A stretch of DNA of 64,000 nt from Streptomyces sp. NBC_00691 (GTDB lineage Bacteria; Actinomycetota; Actinomycetes; Streptomycetales; Streptomycetaceae), in contig NZ_CP109007.1 of NCBI RefSeq assembly GCF_036226665.1, positions 4,442,501 through 4,506,500 on the forward strand. The letters run 5' to 3'. Shown one piece after another: positions 49,182 through 57,241 of the stretch; positions within the stretch are counted from its first letter, which is position 1; every line of letters begins with the position of its first letter. The notes under the pieces are model-generated. The model did no database searches. It was not told the origin of the DNA and saw only the letters and a list, made by a program, of their open reading frames with translations. The translations under genes were made by a program, and so were the position numbers.

Positions 49182-50684
49182 ATGACAGCGAATCCTGGAC
49201 GTAGCGCCTCTCTTCTCGGTCTCTCCGTCGCCATCGTCGCCGGTCTCGGTCTTGCCGGTGGAGGCGTTGCCGCTCCCGCCTCCGCCACCGGGCTCGACTG
49301 GGGGGTGTGCGACCCCGGCGTCAAGGCCCTTCCCGGGCAGCAGTGCGCCAAGCTCTCCGTACCCCTCGACTACGCCGACCCCGACGGGCCGCGGATTCAG
49401 CTCGCCGTGTCCCGTATCGCCAGCACCCGCCCCGACGTCCGGCGCGGCACCCTCATGGTCATTCCCGGCGGCCCCGGCAGTTCCGGTGTGCAGCGGCTCG
49501 CGCTCAAGGGCGCCGCGCTCGCCGGGGAGACGGGTGGCGCCTACGACCTCGTCGCCTTCGACCCGCGTGGTGTCGGCGGGTCCGCCAAGGCCACCTGCGG
49601 GCTCGCCGCCGCCGATCGCTGGATGGTCACCCTGCGGTCCTGGCCCGGCGCCGACGGGTCCGTCGACGACAACGTCGCCCGGTCCAAGCGCACCGCCGAG
49701 GCCTGCGCCCGCAACGGCGGCGCCATGCTGCGCGGCCTCACCACCGCCAACCAGGTGCGCGATCTCGACCGGCTTCGGCAGGCGCTCGGGGAGCGCAGGC
49801 TCTCCGCCTGGAGCGTCTCCTACGGGACCTACGTCGCCGCCGCCTACGCCCAGAAGTTCCCCGGACGGACCGATCGCTGGGTCCTCGACAGCAGCAACGA
49901 CCCCGACCCCGGCCGCGTCGCCCGCGGCTGGCTCGAAGGCATGGCTCAGGGCGCCGAGGACCGCTTCCCCGACTTCGCCGCCTGGGCCTCCCACCCCGAC
50001 CGGAGCGACGCCGGTCTCCGGCTCGCCCAGCGACCCGAGGACGTCCGGCCCCTCGTGCTCGACCTTGCCGCCCGGCTCGATCGTGCACCCCGTCCCACCA
50101 GCACATCCGGCGTGGCTCTGACCGGCACCATGCTGCTCCAGGCCCTCCAGCAGGCGCTCTACTCCGACGCCGCCTTCCCCGCCTTCGGCCGGCTCGTCGC
50201 CACCGCCCTCGATCCGAAGGGCACGCCCGTGCTGCCGCCCGAGCTGGCCGGCCCCATGCCCGATGACGCCGCCGCCATCACCATGGGCGTCATCTGCAAC
50301 GACGTCGACTGGCCCCGTAAGTCCGTGCGGTCCTACGAGCGGGCGGTCGCCGCCGAACGCGTGCGGCACCCGCTGACCGCCGGCATGACCGTGAACGTCA
50401 CCCCCTGCGCGTACTGGAAGGGCGGTGCCGTCGAGAAGCCCGTCCGCATCACCGACCGCGGGCCGTCCAACATCCTCATGATCCAGAACCTGCGGGATCC
50501 CTCCACCCCGTACGGCAAGGGCCTCGCGATGCGGCGTGCCCTCGGTGACCGCGCCCGGCTCGTCTCCGTCGACCACGGCGGGCACGGCGTCTACCTGGGG
50601 AACGGGAACGCCTGTGGGGACGGGGCCGTGACCCGCTTCCTCACCGAGGGTGTCCGGCCCGACGGGGACGTGCTCTGCCGGTAG
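49182..50684 (+). CDS. Secreted alpha/beta hydrolase, TAP-like (tripeptidyl aminopeptidase family)
   Basis: A 500-residue exported hydrolase. A signal peptide (ASLLGLSVAIVAGLGLAGGGVAAPASA) is followed by the S33-type core: oxyanion loop MVIPGGPGSSGVQRL (~90), FDPRGVGGSA, nucleophile Ser in WSVSYGTYVAAAYA (~210), and the C-terminal TAP-like domain with Asp in MIQNLRDPSTPYG and His in VDHGGHGVYLGN. The residue before the nucleophile turn is Ser instead of the usual Gly (S-V-S-Y-G). It probably trims peptides from the N-terminus. ATG 49182 is chosen at the signal peptide; a long in-frame extension is GC-rich repeat sequence. Confidence 0.88.
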   Translation: MTANPGRSASLLGLSVAIVAGLGLAGGGVAAPASATGLDWGVCDPGVKALPGQQCAKLSVPLDYADPDGPRIQLAVSRIASTRPDVRRGTLMVIPGGPGSSGVQRLALKGAALAGETGGAYDLVAFDPRGVGGSAKATCGLAAADRWMVTLRSWPGADGSVDDNVARSKRTAEACARNGGAMLRGLTTANQVRDLDRLRQALGERRLSAWSVSYGTYVAAAYAQKFPGRTDRWVLDSSNDPDPGRVARGWLEGMAQGAEDRFPDFAAWASHPDRSDAGLRLAQRPEDVRPLVLDLAARLDRAPRPTSTSGVALTGTMLLQALQQALYSDAAFPAFGRLVATALDPKGTPVLPPELAGPMPDDAAAITMGVICNDVDWPRKSVRSYERAVAAERVRHPLTAGMTVNVTPCAYWKGGAVEKPVRITDRGPSNILMIQNLRDPSTPYGKGLAMRRALGDRARLVSVDHGGHGVYLGNGNACGDGAVTRFLTEGVRPDGDVLCR

Positions 50685-50711
50685 GTCCCGCCCGCGGACC
50701 TCCGACGTGCG

Positions 50712-50744
50712 GGAGCCCGGTCGGAATCCTTCCGACCGGGCTCC
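50712..50744. terminator. Bidirectional terminator between hydrolase and murP
   Basis: A perfect 15-bp stem, GGAGCCCGGTCGGAA with TTCCGACCGGGCTCC, loop TCC, lying 27 bp after the hydrolase stop and 12 bp beyond the convergent murP stop, followed by TTCCCTCCT. Confidence 0.85.
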
Positions 50745-50756
50745 TTCCCTCCTCGC

Positions 50757-52256
50757 TCAGACCTTCGCCGGTTCCGGCTCCGGGGTGGTGGGGGCCGGGT
50801 TTGGGCCGCCCTTCGCCACCGTCACCTCCGGCTGTTCCGTCTCCGTGTCCACGTTGAACTCCTCCAGGAGTTCCCTGCTGAAGCCCCAGAAGTACGTCGC
50901 CACGAAGCCCGCCAGGTAGCCGACGAGCAGGCCGCCCGCGTAGATCGCGATCGTCTCGCCCAGGCCGTTGTTGCCGTCGAGGAGGGGGAAGAGGGCCCAG
51001 CCCGAGGGGCCGATCGCCGTCGAGCCGACCGAGTCGCCCAGCATGCTGAACAGTCCGACGAAGCCGCCGCCGAACGCTCCGCCGACGCAGGCCGTGACGA
51101 AGGGGCGGCCGAGGGGGAGCGAGACGCCGTAGATGAGCGGTTCTCCGACGCCGAGGAAGCCGGCCGGGAGCGCGGACTTGATCGTGCGGCGGATCGAGCC
51201 GTTGCGCGGGAGCTTGAGGTAGACGGCCATCGCCGCGCCGACCTGGCCCGCGCCCGCCATCGCCAGGATGGGAAGGAGGACCGTGTAGCCCTGCTGCTCG
51301 ATGAGCGTGGTGTGGATCGGGATGAGGGCCTGGTGGAGGCCGAGCATGACGAGCGGGAGGAAGAGGCCGCCGAGGAGGAAGCCCGCTCCGGCGCCCGCGT
51401 TCGCGAGGAGCCAGTTGGCGAACTCGCCGATGGCGGTGGAGATCTCGCCCGCCACGAACATCAGGCCGAAGATCGTGACCAGGCCGGAGATCAGGACCGT
51501 CAGGGTCGGGGTGACCAGGACGTCGAGGGACTCCGGCACCCAGCGGCGGCACCATTTCTCCACGTACACCGCGAGGATCGCCGCGCCGAGCGCGCCGAGC
51601 ACACCGCCCTGGCCGGGGGAGAGCGTCTGGCCGAAGGCGTCGATCTTGGCGACGCCCGGGAAGACGATGATCGCCGCGACCGCGCCGCCGAGGATCGCCG
51701 TACCGCCGAACTCCTTCGCCGTGTTGTAGCCGACGAAGACCGCGATGAGGGCCATGAAGCCGCTCGCCATCGCCGCGAGCGCCGGGGTGACGCCGGGGAG
51801 CCAGCCGAGGTTGACGAGCAGGCCGTTGAGGCCGGCGATGATGCCGCAGCCGATGAGGGCGGGGATCAGCGGGACGAAGATGTTCGCGATCCGGCGGAGG
51901 AAGAGTTTGAACGGGGTGGCGTTCTTCGCCTTCCGCGCCGCCTTGAGGGCCGCACCCCGGTCCGCGAGGTCCTCCGCGGCCGTGTGCTGGGGGGCGGTCT
52001 CGGCGATCAGCGTTTCGAGCGCGGGCGTCACGCGGGCGACGGTGCCCGGGCCGAGGACGATCTGGTACGTGTCGTCCTCCACCACACCCATCACGGCGGG
52101 CAGTGCCTTGAGGGCCTCGTCCTGGACGAGCGAGCGGTCGCGCAGACCCAGCCGGAGGCGGGTCATGCAGTGGGCCACGGAGCTGATGTTCTCGGCGCCG
52201 CCGACGAGGGGGAGGATCGCGGCGGCGGTGGCGCGGTTCTTGTCGTCTGTGCTCAT
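50757..52256 (-). CDS. murP: PTS EIIBC transporter, MurNAc-type (MurP)
   Basis: A 499-residue sugar PTS permease. Residues ~8-85 are the EIIB domain, with phosphorylated Cys30 in VAHCMTRLRLGLRD. Residues ~115-470 are a glucose-superfamily EIIC with about ten membrane helices (IFVPLIPALIGCGIIAGLNG, the GVGEPLIYGVSLPL loop). There is no fused EIIA, as in MurP. It is the third gene of a murR-murQ-murP unit, 69 bp after murQ, which supports MurNAc uptake and phosphorylation to MurNAc-6-P. A related sugar is possible because the glucose-type EIIC family is broad. Confidence 0.85.
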   Translation of the reverse strand: MSTDDKNRATAAAILPLVGGAENISSVAHCMTRLRLGLRDRSLVQDEALKALPAVMGVVEDDTYQIVLGPGTVARVTPALETLIAETAPQHTAAEDLADRGAALKAARKAKNATPFKLFLRRIANIFVPLIPALIGCGIIAGLNGLLVNLGWLPGVTPALAAMASGFMALIAVFVGYNTAKEFGGTAILGGAVAAIIVFPGVAKIDAFGQTLSPGQGGVLGALGAAILAVYVEKWCRRWVPESLDVLVTPTLTVLISGLVTIFGLMFVAGEISTAIGEFANWLLANAGAGAGFLLGGLFLPLVMLGLHQALIPIHTTLIEQQGYTVLLPILAMAGAGQVGAAMAVYLKLPRNGSIRRTIKSALPAGFLGVGEPLIYGVSLPLGRPFVTACVGGAFGGGFVGLFSMLGDSVGSTAIGPSGWALFPLLDGNNGLGETIAIYAGGLLVGYLAGFVATYFWGFSRELLEEFNVDTETEQPEVTVAKGGPNPAPTTPEPEPAKV

Positions 52257-52325
52257 GGTGCGGTGGTGCCTTGCTGTGAGGAGTGCCTCTGGGGGGAGGG
52301 GGCCGGCGGGTGGTGCCCCCGGGGG

Positions 52326-53261
52326 TTACGGGGTGGGGCCGGTCGCGTGCAGCGCCGCGCGCAGGTGGCCCCGGGAGACCGTCAGCCGCTCGGCGGCCGT
52401 GGGGGCGTCGATGTCGGCGAGGATCATGAGGATCGCGTTCTTCACCTCCCCGTCGGCGGCGGCGAGAGCGGTCTCGATCTGCTCGTCCGGCGCGCCGGTG
52501 GCCAGGGCGACGATGCGCCGCGAGCGGGCCTGGAGCTTCTCGTTGGAGGCGCGGACGTCGACCATCAGGTTTCCGTAGGTCTTGCCGAGCCGGATCATCG
52601 TGATGGTCGAGATCATGTTGAGGACGAGCTTCTGGGCGGTGCCCGCCTTGAGCCGGGTGGAGCCGGTGAGCAGCTCCGGGCCGGGGACGACCTCGATGCC
52701 GTGCTCGGCGGCGGCGGCGAGTGCGCTGTCCTCGTTGCAGGAGAGGCCGATGGTGAGCGCGCCTTGTGTACGGGCGTGCTCGACGGCGCCGATGGCGTAC
52801 GGGGTGCGGCCGGAGGCGGAGATGCCGACGACGGTGTCGTCCGCGGTGACGCCGAGCGCGGTGAGGTCTTCGGCGGCGAGGTCCTTGGAGTCCTCGGCGC
52901 CTTCGACGGCCTTGACCATGGCGGAGGGGCCGCCCGCGATGAGGCCGACGACCTCGCTGGGGTCGGTGTTGAAGGTGGGCGGGCACTCGCTGGCGTCGAG
53001 GACGCCGAGGCGGCCCGCGGTGCCGGCGCCCATGTAGATGAGGCGCCCGCCGCGGGCCATGCGCGCGGCGGTGGCGTCGATGGCGGCGGCGATGGCGGGG
53101 AGCTGCCGGGCGACGGCGGCGGGGACGGTGGCGTCCTCGCCGTTCATGAGGGCGGCGATCTCGGCGGTGGGCAGCTGGTCGATCTCGGCCAGTTCCGGAC
53201 GGAACGCTTCGGTGGTGAGCGTGGCCAGCTGGGCGCGGAGTTCGGAGTACGTAGCAGACAC
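52326..53261 (-). CDS. murQ: N-acetylmuramic acid 6-phosphate etherase
   Basis: A 311-residue SIS-domain lyase that removes D-lactate from MurNAc-6-P to give GlcNAc-6-P. Motifs: GRLIYMGAGTAGRLGVLDASECPPTF (~72), with the catalytic Glu in SECPPT; LIAGGPSAMVKAVEGAED (~107); GISASGRTPYAIGAVEHA (SIS Ser/Thr loop) and KAGTAQKLVLNMIST (~205). Its product is a substrate for NagA, which is encoded 27 kb away in this window. It lies 26 bp after the murR stop and is cotranscribed. Confidence 0.95.
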   Translation of the reverse strand: MSATYSELRAQLATLTTEAFRPELAEIDQLPTAEIAALMNGEDATVPAAVARQLPAIAAAIDATAARMARGGRLIYMGAGTAGRLGVLDASECPPTFNTDPSEVVGLIAGGPSAMVKAVEGAEDSKDLAAEDLTALGVTADDTVVGISASGRTPYAIGAVEHARTQGALTIGLSCNEDSALAAAAEHGIEVVPGPELLTGSTRLKAGTAQKLVLNMISTITMIRLGKTYGNLMVDVRASNEKLQARSRRIVALATGAPDEQIETALAAADGEVKNAILMILADIDAPTAAERLTVSRGHLRAALHATGPTP

Positions 53262-53287
53262 GAGCGGCTCTTTCGGTGCTGTGGTCG

Positions 53288-54205
53288 TCAGCGGGTGCGG
53301 GGTGAGTGGCGGTGCGCCAGGGCTTCGTACGAGGCGGCGAGGGCAGGGGCCGCCGTCTCGTACGTGCGCTGGGTGACGCAGGTGAACAGGCAGTCCACGA
53401 CCAGGAGTTGGCTGGTCCGGGACGACATGGCCGCGGGGCGCAGTTCGCTCTCGCGGGCGGTGGAGGTGGTGAGGACGTGGTCGGCGTACTGGGTGACCGG
53501 CCCGTCCGGGCGGCCGGTGATCGCGACCGTCGTGGCCCCGTGGTCGAAGGCGACGCGGAGCGGTTCTATGACGTCGCCGGTCGAGCCGGAGTGGGTGATG
53601 GCGATGGCGACGTCGCCGGAGCGGAGCTGCACGGCGTTGGTGACGGCGAGGTGCGGGTCGCTGTGGGCGTGCGCGATGAGGCCGATGCGGAGGAGTTTCT
53701 GGCCGAGGTCCTGGGCGACGAGGCCGGAGGCGCCGATGCCGTAGATGTCGATGCGGCGGGCGGTGGCCAGGGCGCCCACGGCGGCGCCGAGCTGGACGGT
53801 GTCGAGTCCGGCGGCGGTGTCGGCGAGGGTCTGCTGCTCGTCGTAGGCGAGCTTGGCGACGACGTCGGCGATGGGGTCGTCGACGGCGATGTCGGCGGTG
53901 ACGGCGGGTGCGCGGCCGGACTGCTGCTGGGCGGCGAGTCCGGCGAGGGCGAGCCGGAGGTCGCGGTAGCCGGGGTAGCCGAGGAGGCGGGCGGTGCGGA
54001 CGACGGTCGCCTCGCTGGTGCCGGTGAGCTCGGCGAGGCCGGTGACCGTGAGCGCGGCGCAGCCGGCGGGGTCTCCGGCGACGGCTTCGGCGACCCGCTG
54101 CATCGAGCGGGTCATGGACGGCGCGAGGGTCCGCACCTTGGCCGCGAGCGCGGCGGGGGCGGGGGGTGCGTCGCCCGTGAAACTTTCCTTCACGTCATTG
54201 GTCAC
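53288..54205 (-). CDS. murR: MurR/RpiR-family regulator of the mur operon
   Basis: A 305-residue repressor with an N-terminal RpiR helix-turn-helix (PAGCAALTVTGLAELTGTSEATVVRTARLLG) and a C-terminal SIS sugar-phosphate sensor domain (IDIYGIGASGLVAQDLGQK, AIAITHSGSTGDVIEPL). Being first in the operon before murQ and murP, it most likely senses MurNAc-6-P and represses its own operon. GTG 54205 starts 6 nt after TATCTT (54217-54212, minus strand), so the mRNA is probably leaderless and the -10 box overlaps a dyad. Confidence 0.9.
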   Translation of the reverse strand: MTNDVKESFTGDAPPAPAALAAKVRTLAPSMTRSMQRVAEAVAGDPAGCAALTVTGLAELTGTSEATVVRTARLLGYPGYRDLRLALAGLAAQQQSGRAPAVTADIAVDDPIADVVAKLAYDEQQTLADTAAGLDTVQLGAAVGALATARRIDIYGIGASGLVAQDLGQKLLRIGLIAHAHSDPHLAVTNAVQLRSGDVAIAITHSGSTGDVIEPLRVAFDHGATTVAITGRPDGPVTQYADHVLTTSTARESELRPAAMSSRTSQLLVVDCLFTCVTQRTYETAAPALAASYEALAHRHSPRTR

Positions 54206-54222
54206 ATCTGAAAGATACTTTC
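54206..54222 (-). promoter_or_regulatory. Promoter with overlapping MurR-operator candidate
   Basis: GAAAG-N3-CTTTC (54210-54222) is a short dyad overlapping the -10 box TATCTT (54217-54212) of murR; GAAA/TTTC dyads are typical of RpiR-family operators. A repressor bound here would block the whole murR-murQ-murP operon. That MurR binds it is inference. Confidence 0.6.
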
Positions 54223-54316
54223 GGAGGGGTGGTGCGACAAGACCCCGTCGGTCCCGGACAGGGGAGGGACCTTCGGCCTTTCGCGAGGGGCGCTCGCCCC
54301 GGGTGACAATGGGGGG

Positions 54317-54673
54317 ATGGACGACATCGACCCCGTGGAGCAGGCGCTGCACGCCGCTCGCGCCCTGGTTCTGGCCGATCTGGTGGCCCGCGAGGTCGCC
54401 GCTGCCGAGGTGGTGTCGATGGTGGAGGACGCGGTGACCCATCGGCGCTGGTGGGTCGAGCAGTGGCCCGAGGGGCTGACGTACGTCGCCGGTCTCGTCG
54501 CCCAGGACGTCCAGGACGCCCTGCTCGAACGGTACGGCCGCTGGCCGCTCTGCCCGGTCTGCTCCGCCGGTGACCCGCACGCCCTGGACGTGGAGCCCGA
54601 GCTGGGCCCGGACCCGCACTGGGTCTGCGGGAAGCAGGGCGTGGTGGTCGCGCCGGTGGGCGGCCTGACGTGA
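54317..54673 (+). CDS. Small unknown protein with a zinc-ribbon-like end
   Basis: A 118-residue acidic protein. The N-terminal half is helical (VEQALHAARALVLADLVAREVAAAEVV would be one amphipathic helix) and the C-terminal half has CPVCSAGDPHALDV...HWVCGKQG, a CPXC and a later Cys that look like half a zinc ribbon. It is translationally coupled to the following DUF4031 gene (GTGA overlap), so the two products probably work together. I do not recognise the family. Confidence 0.7.
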   Translation: MDDIDPVEQALHAARALVLADLVAREVAAAEVVSMVEDAVTHRRWWVEQWPEGLTYVAGLVAQDVQDALLERYGRWPLCPVCSAGDPHALDVEPELGPDPHWVCGKQGVVVAPVGGLT

Positions 54674-54942
54674 CCCTCTACATCGATCCGCCGACCTGGC
54701 CGGGCCATGGCCGCATGTGGTCGCACCTGGTCAGCGACGTCTCCTTCGAGGAGCTGCACGCCTTCGCCGCCTCGATCGGCGCCCCGCCCCGCGCCTTCGA
54801 GCGGGACCACTACGACATCCCCTCCCACCGGTACGCGGACGCCGTGGCCGGCGGTGCGGTCGAGGTCGGGTCGAAGGAGCTGCTGCGCCGCCTCACGGCC
54901 GCCGGCCTGCGCCGCCCGAAGGGCCGCCCGGCCGCTTCCTGA
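54670..54942 (+). CDS. DUF4031 protein
   Basis: A 90-residue protein with the DUF4031 signature: MTLYIDPPTWPGHGRMWSHL, SDVSFEELHAFAASIG and FERDHYDIPSHRYADAVAGG. The start GTG overlaps the TGA of the upstream gene by 4 bp. DUF4031 members are widespread in actinobacteria and proteobacteria, and their function is unknown to me; conserved His/Asp residues (GHGRMWSHL, DHYD) suggest a metal site. Confidence 0.9.
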   Translation: MTLYIDPPTWPGHGRMWSHLVSDVSFEELHAFAASIGAPPRAFERDHYDIPSHRYADAVAGGAVEVGSKELLRRLTAAGLRRPKGRPAAS

Positions 54943-54958
54943 CGGACGAGCCCGGTGT

Positions 54959-55492
54959 CTAGCGGACGAAGGCGGCGATCGTGCGCGCGCACTCCAGCGA
55001 CTCGGTGTGGGTGGTGTCGACCTCGACGTCGTAGGCGACGCCCTGGTGCACGACGGCCGCCTGCTTAGCGGCCATCCCGGCGACCCGGTCGCCGCGCGCG
55101 ATCTCGCGGCCCTCGGCGACGGCGCTGTCGCACCGGACGCCGACCCACAGCACGTCGAGGTCGCCGACGAAGGTCTGCCAGCGTTCCTGGGCGGCGGCTC
55201 CGCCCAGGAAGACGTCGTCGATGATGACGCGGGCGCCGGAGCGGGCCATGGTGACGACACCCGCGGCCCAGGCGCTTTCGAGGGTGCGGAAGCCGGCGCC
55301 GACGTTCACTCCGCCGTCGGCGTCGAACTCGATGCCGTCGTCGGAGCTCCGCAGCTTCAGGGGCATCGCGTCGATGAGCGAGTCGACGCCGAACGCGAGC
55401 CAGGGGTCGGGGAGTACGGCCTGGAGGCACCGTACGATGCCCGACTTCCCCGCGCTGGAGCCGCCGTTGAGGATGATCATCCGTGTGGTCAC
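54959..55492 (-). CDS. Chloramphenicol 3-O-phosphotransferase-like kinase
   Basis: A 177-residue P-loop kinase closely resembling, from memory, the S. venezuelae chloramphenicol phosphotransferase: identical-looking MTTRMIILNGGSSAGKS start, Walker A at 10-17, catalytic Asp37 in AFGVDSLIDAM, and RVIIDDVFLGGAAAQERW in the middle. In S. venezuelae the enzyme phosphorylates the C3 hydroxyl of chloramphenicol for self-protection. No chloramphenicol biosynthesis genes are in this window. It follows an MFS drug-exporter gene on the same strand after 91 bp, forming a possible resistance pair. Confidence 0.88.
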   Translation of the reverse strand: MTTRMIILNGGSSAGKSGIVRCLQAVLPDPWLAFGVDSLIDAMPLKLRSSDDGIEFDADGGVNVGAGFRTLESAWAAGVVTMARSGARVIIDDVFLGGAAAQERWQTFVGDLDVLWVGVRCDSAVAEGREIARGDRVAGMAAKQAAVVHQGVAYDVEVDTTHTESLECARTIAAFVR

Positions 55493-55583
55493 CGCGTCAC
55501 CGTACGGGGAGGGCGGGGCGGCACCAAGGGGATTCCGGCCGGGCCGGGCCGTACCGAGGGATGTCGGACGGGGCCGGAGAGCG

Positions 55584-56888
55584 TCAGCGGGCCGTGGGCG
55601 AGACGGCCTTCTCGGGCCGTGGGGTGCCGGAGGTCACCACGCGGGACGGCGACCGGTGGAGCTTGAGTGCGACGGCGGCGGTGGCCAGGCCGACGGCGGT
55701 CATCGCCGCGCCCGCCCAGGCCGTGGAGGCGAAGCCGAGGCCCGCGTCGATGACCGTGCCGCCGAGCCAGGGGCCGCCGGTGTTGCCGAGGTTGAAGGCG
55801 GCGGTGGTGGTGGCGCCCGCGAGGGTGGGGGCGGCGCCGGCGACGTTGAACATGCGGGCGTTGAGGGCCGGGGCCGTGTAGAAGGCGGAGACGCCGAGGA
55901 GGAAGGTCAGCACGATCGTGGCGACCGGGCTGGACGCGAAGAGGGCCAGGGCGACCAGGAAGACCGTGGAGGCGGCGATGCCGGTGAGCAGCACGCCGAA
56001 GAGGTGCGCGTCGGCGACCCGGCCGCCGATGGTCGTACCGATCACCGCGCCGATGCCGAAGAGCCCGAGGACGCCCGAGACCCAGCCCTTGTCGAGGCCG
56101 GACACGTCGGTGAGCAGCGGGGCCAGGTAGGAGAAGGCGCAGAAGACGCCGCCCGCCGCGAGGGCGGTGACGACGATCGAGAGGAGGACCTGCCGGTCGT
56201 GGTAGATGGCGACCTCGCGTGCGAGGCGGGGCTTCGTCTCGGGGAGGGGGATGCGGGGGATGCGGGTCACGACGCCGGCGAGGGCGATCGCGGAGGCGAG
56301 GCCGACCGCCCAGAACGCGGAGCGCCAGCCGAGGTGCTCGCCGAGGAACGCGCCGGCCGGGACGCCGAGGACGTTGGCGATGGAGAGGCCGCCGATCATG
56401 ACCGCCATGGCGCGGGCGCGCGAGCCGACCGGGACCATCGCGATCGCCACGGCCGCGCCGACCGCCCAGAATCCGGCGCAGGCGAGTGCGCTGACGATGC
56501 GGGAGGCGAAGAGGATCGCGTAGTTGGGCGCGAGGGCGCCGGCTATCTGGCCGAGGCCGAAGACGGTGATGAGGGCGATGAGGGTGGTCTTGCGGGGGAG
56601 CCGCAGGGTGGCGACGGCGAGCAGCGGCGCGCCGACGACCATGCCGATCGCGAAGGCCGAGATGAGCAGGCCGGCGCGGGGGATGGAGACGTTCATGTCC
56701 TCCGCGATGGGCGGCAGCAGTCCGGAGAGCATGAACTCGCTCGTGCCGAGCGCGAAGACGGACAGGCCGAGGATGTAGACGGCCAGCGGCATGCGGGTGG
56801 CGGATCCGGTGCTCGCCGCGGCGGCCTCGGAGGCCGGTGCGGCGGGGTCGGGAGCGGGTGTCGTGGGCTCGGCGGAGGAAGACGGCAT
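55584..56888 (-). CDS. MFS drug exporter, Cmx/chloramphenicol-efflux-like
   Basis: A 434-residue 12-helix major-facilitator exporter of the DHA1 type. After a ~35-residue Ala/Pro-rich cytosolic tail comes MPLAVYILGLSVFALGTSEFMLSGLLPPIAEDM, matching the Cmx/CmlR/CmlF family opening; MVPVGSRARAMAVMIGGLSIANVLGVPAG is the antiporter motif C region. Substrate could be chloramphenicol or another hydrophobic drug, or arabinose-like sugars as in the AraJ relatives. ATG 56888 is chosen; ATG 56921 is an alternative. It precedes the CPT-like gene. Confidence 0.83.
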   Translation of the reverse strand: MPSSSAEPTTPAPDPAAPASEAAAASTGSATRMPLAVYILGLSVFALGTSEFMLSGLLPPIAEDMNVSIPRAGLLISAFAIGMVVGAPLLAVATLRLPRKTTLIALITVFGLGQIAGALAPNYAILFASRIVSALACAGFWAVGAAVAIAMVPVGSRARAMAVMIGGLSIANVLGVPAGAFLGEHLGWRSAFWAVGLASAIALAGVVTRIPRIPLPETKPRLAREVAIYHDRQVLLSIVVTALAAGGVFCAFSYLAPLLTDVSGLDKGWVSGVLGLFGIGAVIGTTIGGRVADAHLFGVLLTGIAASTVFLVALALFASSPVATIVLTFLLGVSAFYTAPALNARMFNVAGAAPTLAGATTTAAFNLGNTGGPWLGGTVIDAGLGFASTAWAGAAMTAVGLATAAVALKLHRSPSRVVTSGTPRPEKAVSPTAR

Positions 56889-56990
56889 GACATGGGTCAA
56901 CCTGGTGTTTGTGCCTGTCATTCCCGGTCGGCCGGGGATCTCGCCATGCGGACGGGTGTCGCCCGACGGTTCTTTACGCCCGGTAACAAC

Positions 56991-57080
56991 ATGATCAACC
57001 AGGCGGTCGCGTTGCCCGCTCCTGGGGCGTTGTGTGCCCTTCGTGAAGGTTATTTGATCTTCACGTGGGACGTTGATCAT
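56991..57080. promoter_or_regulatory. Nested inverted repeats between the MFS gene and the giant gene
   Basis: CGTGAAG-N10-CTTCACG (57042-57065) is a perfect dyad with an AT-rich centre (GTTATTTGAT). A wider pair, ATGATCAAC (56991-56999) and GTTGATCAT (57072-57080), brackets it. The 353-bp divergent region is otherwise gene-free and AT-richer than its surroundings. It is a candidate operator for either the exporter or the giant secreted protein. Confidence 0.5.
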
Positions 57081-57241
57081 GACAAGGTCGCGGAGTAAAG
57101 CGGCAGCGCCGGTTCGTGGGGGGCGAGCATGCCGGTGGTGTCGTGGCAGGGGGGATTCCTGCCTGCTCGGCGGACCGTCAAGCGTGTCATGCCCATGTTC
57201 AAGATGCGCTGCCGGTCGATCGCGAGACTGCAAGGCAGAAC

